This document shows, one piece after another, positions 31,211 through 36,729 of a DNA stretch of 36,729 nt; position 1 is the stretch's first letter, and each line of letters starts with the position of its first letter. This stretch comes from Mycolicibacterium sp. (GTDB lineage: Bacteria > Actinomycetota > Actinomycetes > Mycobacteriales > Mycobacteriaceae), in NCBI RefSeq assembly GCF_016462545.1, contig NZ_JAEMTA010000054.1, positions 1-36,729 of the forward strand, in the 5' to 3' direction. The notes beneath the pieces are model-generated. The model saw nothing but the letters and a program-made list of their open reading frames with translations. It ran no database searches and was not told the origin of the DNA. Position numbers and translations under genes: made by a program.

Positions 31211-32757
31211 GGCCCCGCGACGACGACGCCTACGCCCGCGGCCTCTGGGTCCGCAGCACGCTGGCCGACGCACTTCGCGAGGCCGCCCGGGTCACACCCG
31301 ATCGAATCGGACTGATCGACGGTGAGATCCGGCTGGATTGCCGGGAGCTGCACGCGCGGGCGCACGCCCTGGCCGGGGCGCTGGCCGCCAGGATGGCGGC
31401 CGGTAGCGTGGTGTCGTTCATGCTGCCGAACTGGCACGAGGCCGCGGTGGTGTACCACGCGGCGACGCTGGCCGGGATGGTGGTGAACCCGATCCTGCCG
31501 TCGCTGCGCGACCACGAGCTGAGCTTCATCCTCGCCGACGCCGAAAGTCGGATCATCTTCGTACCGGCCATCTTCCGCGGTTACGACTATTCCGCGATGC
31601 TGAGCCGGGTGATCGCGACGATCGACGATCCCGCTGAGGTGGTCGTCGTCCGTGGCGCTGCGGGAGCGCACACCTCCTACGACGACCTGTTCGACGCGGC
31701 GTCGGGCGAGTGCCCGGCGACGCTCGATCCGGATGCGGTCCGGATGATCATGTACACCTCCGGAACCACCGGTCGCCCCAAGGGTGTTCTGCACTCGCAC
31801 AACACCATCCACGCATTGATCGCGCAGATCCGCGACAACTGGCGAATCGACCCCGGTGACACGTTCCTGGTGCCCTCGCCGATCGCGCACATCGGCGGCT
31901 CGATCTATGCATTCGAATGTCCGCTGCTAACGGGTTCCACCGCCGTACTGATGGAGAGCTGGGATGCGACTGCTGCGGTCACGCTGATGACCTCCGAGCG
32001 CTGCACCCACATGGCCGGCGCCACACCATTTCTGGAACAGATCCTGGCGGCAGCGCAGGCGGCGGGCACCGGGTTGCCCGACCTCAAGGTGTTCATCTGC
32101 GGCGGGGCGGGGGTACCACCATCGCTGATCCGCAGGGCCACGGCGTATTTCGACCGGGCTGCCGTGAGCCGGGTGTACGGATCGACGGAGGTGCCCGTCA
32201 CCACCGTGGGTGCGCTCGATGACCCCGATCGCGCCGCCGACACCGACGGCCGGCCCGGGATCGCGGGAATCCGACTCGTCGACGGCGAGATTCGCGCCCG
32301 CGGCCCCCAGATGCTGGTGGGCTACCGACATCCCGAGGATGAGCTCGGCGCATTCGACGCCAACGGCTTCGTCCGTACCGGTGACCTCGGGCGCTGGGAC
32401 GGCGACTGCCTGGTCGTGACCGGACGAGCCAAGGACGTGATCATCCGCAACGGCGAGAACATCTCGCCCAAGGAGGTGGAGGACGTGCTCGTGGGGCATC
32501 CGGCGATAGCCGAGGTGGCGATCGTGGGGGTGCCCGACGCGCGGACCGGTGAACGAGCGTGCGCGGTGATCGTCGCGGCCTCGAACGGCGGTCGTCCCGA
32601 CGTCTCCGATCTCCGCGAGTTCCTCGAAGCCCACGGCATGGCCCGGTTCAAGGTGCCCGAGCAGGTGGCGATCTGGGCGGAACTGCCGAAGAACGACGCC
32701 GGGAAGGTACTCAAACACCGGATCCGGGCGACGCTGAACGCCGTCGAAAGTGGATGA
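31207..32757 (+). CDS. Acyl-CoA synthetase / AMP-dependent ligase 1
   Basis: The 516-residue ANL-superfamily enzyme makes an acyl-adenylate and then an acyl-CoA. It carries the P-loop-like MYTSGTTGRPKGVLHSH, the A5 motif YGSTEVP, TGDLGRWDGD, the hinge GRAKDVIIRNGENISPKEVE and the catalytic lysine in PKNDAGKVLK. The acid substrate cannot be read from the sequence; a cyclic or branched acid from the adjacent oxidative steps is likely. Start and stop both share an ATGA with the neighbouring genes, so GntR, this gene and the next SDR are translationally coupled. Confidence 0.93.
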   Translation: MRPRDDDAYARGLWVRSTLADALREAARVTPDRIGLIDGEIRLDCRELHARAHALAGALAARMAAGSVVSFMLPNWHEAAVVYHAATLAGMVVNPILPSLRDHELSFILADAESRIIFVPAIFRGYDYSAMLSRVIATIDDPAEVVVVRGAAGAHTSYDDLFDAASGECPATLDPDAVRMIMYTSGTTGRPKGVLHSHNTIHALIAQIRDNWRIDPGDTFLVPSPIAHIGGSIYAFECPLLTGSTAVLMESWDATAAVTLMTSERCTHMAGATPFLEQILAAAQAAGTGLPDLKVFICGGAGVPPSLIRRATAYFDRAAVSRVYGSTEVPVTTVGALDDPDRAADTDGRPGIAGIRLVDGEIRARGPQMLVGYRHPEDELGAFDANGFVRTGDLGRWDGDCLVVTGRAKDVIIRNGENISPKEVEDVLVGHPAIAEVAIVGVPDARTGERACAVIVAASNGGRPDVSDLREFLEAHGMARFKVPEQVAIWAELPKNDAGKVLKHRIRATLNAVESG

Positions 32758-33536
32758 CTGACATGCAGGTAGCAATCGTCACCGGGGCCAGCAGTGGGAT
32801 CGGCTTCGGCACCGCGGTGAAGTTGGCCGAAGCCGGCATGGCGGTACTCGGCACCGGCCGCGACGAGCATCGCCTCGGTGAATTGGCCTCTGCGGTCGAT
32901 GATCCCGATCGAGTGGCGACCTTGGCGGTCGACCTCACCGCCGACGACGGCCCTCGCCGCATCGTCGACGCCGCTCTCGAGCGGTGGGGCCGCATCGACT
33001 ACCTGATCAACAACGCCGGTGTCGGAAAGCCCCAGCCGCTGCACGAGACCGACGACGACGCACTGGACTACTTCCTGGGCTTGATGCTGCGGGCGCCATT
33101 CCGCTTGGCACGCGAGGTGATCCCGCACCTGGCACCGGGATCGGCGATCATCAACGTCACGTCGACCTTCGCCGTGGTCGGCGGAATGCGGGGCGGCGCC
33201 TACTCCGCGGCCAAGGGTGGTCTCACCGCGCTGACCACGCACATCGCGTGCCAATACGGAGCGCAGGGAATCCGTTGCAACGCAGTCGCTCCCGGCGTGA
33301 CGCTGACCCCCATGGTGGCCGAGCGTCTCGAGGACGAGCGCTTCCGCAAGATCAACACCGAGATGACGCCGCACCAGCGTCTCGGCACCGTCGACGACAT
33401 CGCGAGCACCGTGGCGTTCCTGTGCTCGCCGGGTGGTGCTTTCATCAACGGGCAGACCATCGTCGTCGACGGTGGCTGGAGCTCGACGAAGTATCTGTCC
33501 GACTTCGCACTGTCGTCGGAATGGGTCGCCCGTTGA
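32754..33536 (+). CDS. Short-chain dehydrogenase/reductase (SDR)
   Basis: The 260-residue classical SDR has TGASSGIG (residues about 10-17), NNAGVG, the STFAVVGGMRGGAYSAAK stretch with the catalytic Ser region, Tyr and Lys, and the terminal GAFINGQTIVVDGGWSS. It would oxidise a hydroxyl group in the plus-strand pathway arm. The ATG overlaps the preceding stop (ATGA). Its last codons contain the ATG of the second acyl-CoA synthetase in another frame. Confidence 0.92.
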   Translation: MTDMQVAIVTGASSGIGFGTAVKLAEAGMAVLGTGRDEHRLGELASAVDDPDRVATLAVDLTADDGPRRIVDAALERWGRIDYLINNAGVGKPQPLHETDDDALDYFLGLMLRAPFRLAREVIPHLAPGSAIINVTSTFAVVGGMRGGAYSAAKGGLTALTTHIACQYGAQGIRCNAVAPGVTLTPMVAERLEDERFRKINTEMTPHQRLGTVDDIASTVAFLCSPGGAFINGQTIVVDGGWSSTKYLSDFALSSEWVAR

Positions 33537-35008
33537 ACGTCTTCACCGTCCTGGAGCAGACCGCTGCGCGGCACGGTGACCGGGGCGCGGTCTACCTGGG
33601 CGAGCAGCGGGTGCACACCTGGGCCGAACTTCGCGACCGCGCCCTGAGATTGGCCACGTCGATCCGGACGACCAGCGCCGCAGGCGCGCGGATCGCCGTC
33701 GCCAGCGAGAACCGGCCCGAGCTCGTCGAGTTGATGTTCGCGATCTGGGCGGCCGAATGCGTCTTCGTCCCCATCAACTACAAACTCCATCCCCGGGAGA
33801 TGGGCCAGATCCTCGACGACGCCGGCGCCGAACTGGTGTTCACCTCTGGAAGGATCACCGCGGAGTTGACCCCGCTGACCCCGGTCCTGGTCGAGACGGT
33901 GGACTCGCCGCAGTACCGGAGTCGTCTTGCCGCAACACCATTGGCGCCACCACGAAGCACCGACCTCGCCGCCCTGGCGTGGCTGTTCTACACCAGCGGG
34001 ACCACCGGGCGTTCGAAGGGCGCGATGCTCTCGCACCGCAACCTGATGGCGATGACGGTCTCGCATCTCGCCGACTTCGATTCACCCGACGCCGACTCCA
34101 GCCTGCTGCACGGCGCCCCGATGTCGCACGGCTCCGGCCTATACATTCCGCCGTACGTGCTGCGCGGTGCTCGGCAGGTGATCCCGGCGACGGGCGCCTT
34201 CGAACCCGAGGAATTCCTCGATCTGTGCGAGCACCATCCGGGGTGCAGCGCCTTCCTCGCTCCGACGATGGTGCAGCGCCTCGTCGACACCGGCCGTCCG
34301 GTCCCGCGCAACCTGCGCACGATCGTCTACGGCGGTGGTCCGATGTACGTCGACAGCCTGAAGAAGGCGATGGCGGCCTTCGGCCCGATCTTCGTCCAGC
34401 TCTACGGGCAGGGTGAAGCGCCGATGACCATCACCGGGTTGCGCCGCGCCGATCACGTGGGTGCCGACGACGCCGTTCTCGGCTCGGTCGGTTACGCGCG
34501 CTCCGGGGTGGACGTCGCCGTGCTGCGCGCCGACGGGACACCGGCCGATACCGGCGAGATCGGTGAGATCGCCTGCCGCGGTGACGTGGTCATGTCCGGC
34601 TATTGGGGGAATCCGGACGCGACCGCCGCGACGCTGAAGGACGGCTGGTTACTCACCGGCGACATGGGGTGCTTCGACGCACGCGGCTACCTCACGCTGC
34701 GGGACCGTTCCAAGGACGTGGTGATCAGCGGGGGCAGCAACATCTACCCGCGCGAGGTCGAAGAGGTGCTGCTCGAACACCCGGACGTCGCGGAGGCGTG
34801 CGTGGTGGGCGCGCCAGACGCGGACTGGGGCGAGGTGGTCGTCGCCTTCATCGTCGGAACGGCCACCGAGCCCGATCTCGACGCCCTCCTGCTCGACCGC
34901 ATCGCCCGCTTCAAACGCCCCAAGCGCTACCTGTACATCGACGAGTTGCCGAAGAACAGCTACGGCAAGGTGCTCAAGCGCGAACTGCGGGAGCGGCTCA
35001 CACTGTAA
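33521..35008 (+). CDS. Acyl-CoA synthetase / AMP-dependent ligase 2
   Basis: The 495-residue ANL enzyme has FYTSGTTGRSKGAMLSHRN, YGQGEAPMTIT (A5), TGDMGCFDARGYLTLRDRSKDVVISGGSNIYPREVEEVL and the catalytic lysine in PKNSYGKVLKREL. It differs clearly from ligase 1 and so probably activates a different acid or a later intermediate. ATG 33521 lies inside the SDR end (16-base overlap). A TTG at 33533 would instead give the 4-base overlap used elsewhere in this operon and is a reasonable alternative. Confidence 0.92.
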   Translation: MGRPLNVFTVLEQTAARHGDRGAVYLGEQRVHTWAELRDRALRLATSIRTTSAAGARIAVASENRPELVELMFAIWAAECVFVPINYKLHPREMGQILDDAGAELVFTSGRITAELTPLTPVLVETVDSPQYRSRLAATPLAPPRSTDLAALAWLFYTSGTTGRSKGAMLSHRNLMAMTVSHLADFDSPDADSSLLHGAPMSHGSGLYIPPYVLRGARQVIPATGAFEPEEFLDLCEHHPGCSAFLAPTMVQRLVDTGRPVPRNLRTIVYGGGPMYVDSLKKAMAAFGPIFVQLYGQGEAPMTITGLRRADHVGADDAVLGSVGYARSGVDVAVLRADGTPADTGEIGEIACRGDVVMSGYWGNPDATAATLKDGWLLTGDMGCFDARGYLTLRDRSKDVVISGGSNIYPREVEEVLLEHPDVAEACVVGAPDADWGEVVVAFIVGTATEPDLDALLLDRIARFKRPKRYLYIDELPKNSYGKVLKRELRERLTL

Positions 35009-35018
35009 GAATGGCCGC

Positions 35019-35825
35019 ATGCAGATCGAGGGCAGAGTCGCCGTCATCACGGGTGCCGGCTCCGGAATCGGGCGGGCGCTGAGCATCGCCCTGGCGGCGG
35101 CGGGGGCATCGGTGGTGGCCGCGGACCTCGACGCGGGCGGCGTCCAGGAGACCGCCGCAGTCATCCGCTCTGTCGGCGGATCCGCCGTCGGCGTCGCTGC
35201 AGATGCCGCGTCGATCGACGGCATCACTGACGTAATCGACACTGCACGTGCGCAATTCGGCCCAGTCGACCTCTTCGTGGCGAATGCGGGAATCATGGGC
35301 GCGCCCGGTCTCGGCGAGGACGAGCGGGACTGGGACACGATCATCGACGTGAATCTTCGCGCCCACATCCGGGCCGCCAAGGCATTGGTGCCCGAATGGG
35401 TGCAGCGCGGCGAAGGCTATTTCGTCAGCGTGGCATCGGCAGCGGGCTTGCTCACCCAACTCGGGGCAGCGGGCTATTCGGTCACCAAGCATGCGGCAGT
35501 CGGCTTCGCCGAGTGGTTGTCGATCACGTACGGCGGCAACGGTATCGGTGTCTCCTGCGTCTGCCCGATGGGGGTCGACACCCCGTTGTTGAACGCCATC
35601 CTGGGCTCATCGGATCCCTCGGCGCGAATGGCTGGGGCGGCAGTGGCGACAGCGGGTGAGGTCATCGGTCCTGACCGGGTGGCCGCGTCGACCGTCGACG
35701 CGATCCGCGAGGGTCGGTTCCTGGTGCTGCCCCACCCCGCGGTGCTCGACATGTACCGCGGGAAGGGCACCGACTACGAGCGCTGGCTCGCCGGCATGCG
35801 GCGGTACCAGGCCTCCCTAGGCTGA
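35019..35825 (+). CDS. Short-chain dehydrogenase/reductase (SDR)
   Basis: The 268-residue SDR has TGAGSGIG (residues 10-17), AADLDAGG, VANAGIMG (altered NNAG), SVASAAGLLTQLGAAGYSVTKHA with catalytic Ser, Tyr and Lys, and PMGVDTPLL. The ending lacks the usual VDGG motif and instead reads FLVLPHPAVLDMYRGKGTDYERWLAGMRRYQ, a tail seen in a mycobacterial SDR subgroup often found near steroid and lipid genes. It is the fourth SDR of the cluster and the last gene of the plus arm, 10 bases after ligase 2. A family A repeat follows. Confidence 0.9.
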   Translation: MQIEGRVAVITGAGSGIGRALSIALAAAGASVVAADLDAGGVQETAAVIRSVGGSAVGVAADAASIDGITDVIDTARAQFGPVDLFVANAGIMGAPGLGEDERDWDTIIDVNLRAHIRAAKALVPEWVQRGEGYFVSVASAAGLLTQLGAAGYSVTKHAAVGFAEWLSITYGGNGIGVSCVCPMGVDTPLLNAILGSSDPSARMAGAAVATAGEVIGPDRVAASTVDAIREGRFLVLPHPAVLDMYRGKGTDYERWLAGMRRYQASLG

Positions 35826-35837
35826 ACCCCATCTCTG

Positions 35838-35900
35838 CGCGAACGTGCGTGTCGGCGCGCGACACGCCCGCAGGAAGACCGCACATCACGCAAGCTCGCG
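35838..35900 (+). repeat. 63-bp palindromic element, family A copy 4 (diverged)
   Basis: The left arm CGCGAACGTGCGTGT (35838-35852) equals that of copy 2. The right arm (35886-35900) has two mismatches to the family. The interior keeps the GCGACACGCC segment in copy 1 orientation. It lies between the last SDR and the flavoprotein gene. Confidence 0.8.
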
Positions 35901-35943
35901 GCGGTGCGGAATAGGTCCGCGAGCCTCGATGTTGGCTCGACAC

Positions 35944-36372
35944 ATGAGAGCCTTCACGGACCAGGAACGTCTGGACTTCCTCGCCGACAAGCACGTGGGG
36001 GTCTTGGCCATTGCCGCAGACCACGGCCGGCCGCCTGCGAGCGTTCCGATCTGGTACGACGTCACCCCCGACGGTGACATCCGAATCAACACCGGAGCGT
36101 CGTCACGCAAGGCTCGGCTGATCGAGCAAGCCGGGGTCGTGACACTCGTCGTCCAGCGCGAAGAGCTTCCCTACCAGTACGTGGTGGTCGAGGGCACCGT
36201 CGTGGACACGACGACGCCGGCTCCGCTGGACGTGCGCGAGGCGATCGCCATTCGCTACCTCGGGGAAGAAGGTGGCCGTGCCTTCGTGGCGGGGATGGGT
36301 GACGACTCGAGCGTGCTGTTCACCGTGCGTCCCGATCGGTGGCTGACGGCGGACTTCGCCGACGAAATATAG
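35944..36372 (+). CDS. PNPOx-like split-barrel flavoprotein (possible F420-dependent)
   Basis: The 142-residue protein belongs to the pyridoxamine-5'-phosphate-oxidase-like split barrels: FLADKHVGVLAIAADHGRPPASVPIWYDVTPDGDIRINTGASSRKARLIEQAGVVTLVV. In mycobacteria many such proteins bind F420 or FMN, or are of unknown substrate; none can be assigned here. ATG 35944 is preferred because the family starts just before the TDQERLDFLA helix; an ATG five codons earlier is possible. It seems to be transcribed independently of the catabolic cluster. Confidence 0.82.
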   Translation: MRAFTDQERLDFLADKHVGVLAIAADHGRPPASVPIWYDVTPDGDIRINTGASSRKARLIEQAGVVTLVVQREELPYQYVVVEGTVVDTTTPAPLDVREAIAIRYLGEEGGRAFVAGMGDDSSVLFTVRPDRWLTADFADEI

Positions 36373-36383
36373 GACGCCGTGGC

Positions 36384-36576
36384 ACCTGTCATTGCAGGTC
36401 GGAGCGCTACAATCCGGCTGGCGGGGACATCACGCATCGGGGCGGTCAGGGCCCGCACGGGGACTGTCGGCCTCCTCGCACCCCGCGTCATCTGCGTCTG
36501 CCGTTTACTCTGGGCGGATTGGCGGGCGCAGCGCTGACTCTGCTCGCCCGCTTCAGGACCTGGTTGGAGGAGAGTT
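36384..36576 (+). promoter_or_regulatory. Long structured 5' leader of the lipoprotein gene (possible riboswitch)
   Basis: The 204-base gap has no gene. It contains a short inverted repeat ACCTG-N6-CAGGT (36384-36399). AATCCG (36411-36416) can pair with CGGATT (36515-36520), and a hairpin with 7-base arms (36522-36528 with 36545-36551) lies just before the GGAGG site at 36566-36570. The order CGCUACAAUCCGGCUGGCG, GGGGAC, GGGGCGG, GUCGGCCUCCUCGCA loosely recalls the ydaO (c-di-AMP) riboswitch. That resemblance is by eye only. Confidence 0.35.
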
Positions 36577-36729
36577 ATGCGGGGGCGGCTGGCGACATGG
36601 GCGATGACGGTATCGGCAGTCGCCTGCGTGGCGCTGCTCGTCAATGGTTGCGAGGCTCGGGTCTGGGGCATGCCGCCGGCCGCTGAGGACATCCCGCGGG
36701 CACCTGTCCCCGCCCCGCAGGCCTCGCTC
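36577..36729 (+). CDS. Putative exported lipoprotein, 5' part only
   Basis: Fifty-one codons are present before the window ends. The N-terminus reads MRGRLATWAMTVSAVACVAL followed by LVNGCEA: two arginines, a hydrophobic core and a lipobox-like VNGC at residues 22-25, then a Pro/Ala-rich stretch typical of a mature lipoprotein linker. The ATG is preceded by GGAGGAGAG. The catalytic part lies outside the window, so no function is assigned. If the upstream leader is a c-di-AMP riboswitch, a cell-wall hydrolase would be the expected product. Confidence 0.7.
   Translation, partial: MRGRLATWAMTVSAVACVALLVNGCEARVWGMPPAAEDIPRAPVPAPQASL

Noticed and set aside
36255..36692. Minus-strand frame of 145 residues at the window end
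   Set aside because: It is antisense to the flavoprotein end, the leader and the lipoprotein start, and has no domain features.
1..36729. tRNA, rRNA, CRISPR array, prophage or insertion sequence
   Set aside because: I saw no tRNA-like cloverleaf, no regularly spaced direct repeats and no transposase or integrase motifs. The dispersed palindromes are too short to encode anything.

Overview
The window is 36.7 kb of high-GC DNA from a Mycobacterium-type actinobacterium, probably a fast-growing environmental Mycolicibacterium. Its backbone matches the remembered M. tuberculosis order Rv3285-Rv3293: accA3 (3' part), sigF, rsbW, lat, lrpA, an Rv3292-type gene and pcd. High-GC codon use, frequent GTG starts and 4-base start/stop overlaps fit this. 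I see no rRNA, tRNA, CRISPR array or transposase.

Bases 1-13.6 kb: accA3 is followed by a small unknown gene coupled to a malate dehydrogenase paralog, an Lsr2-like gene, and a purine catabolism block. The block holds a mocA-like nucleotidyltransferase divergent from a permease/OHCU-decarboxylase fusion, then uraD, HIU hydrolase and uricase. The sigF-rsbW pair with its own SigF promoter comes next, then a CsbD stress protein and an SRPBCC/ArsR pair with two identical palindromic operators. The FAD subunit and the fused FeS-molybdenum subunit of a xanthine-dehydrogenase-like enzyme follow. Together the purine genes could take xanthine through urate, HIU and OHCU to allantoin. They lie on both sides of sigF-rsbW.

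Bases 13.8-21.1 kb: a membrane-anchored Mrr-like nuclease gene bracketed by inverted copies of a 62-bp palindromic repeat, then lysine catabolism (lat, lrpA, an HglS-like 2-oxoadipate dioxygenase/decarboxylase gene, pcd), then htpG.

Bases 21.1-35.8 kb: a divergently transcribed catabolic cluster. The minus-strand arm holds a Rieske oxygenase, luciferase-like monooxygenase, Baeyer-Villiger-type monooxygenase, two SDRs and a CaiB-type CoA-transferase. The plus-strand arm holds a twelve-repeat SMP-30/NHL propeller protein, a GntR/HutC regulator, two acyl-CoA synthetases and two SDRs. The gap between the arms carries a perfect 12-bp palindrome and a near copy, which are probable GntR operators. 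The gene set suggests hydroxylation, oxidation to a ketone, lactone formation, ring opening and CoA activation of an alicyclic or terpenoid substrate. The substrate is unknown.

Bases 35.9-36.7 kb: a PNPOx/F420-type flavoprotein gene, then a long structured leader before the start of a lipoprotein gene cut by the window end.

Nine intergenic inverted-repeat elements are present, eight of them 61-68 bp long. They fall into several sequence families; the best defined has four copies.
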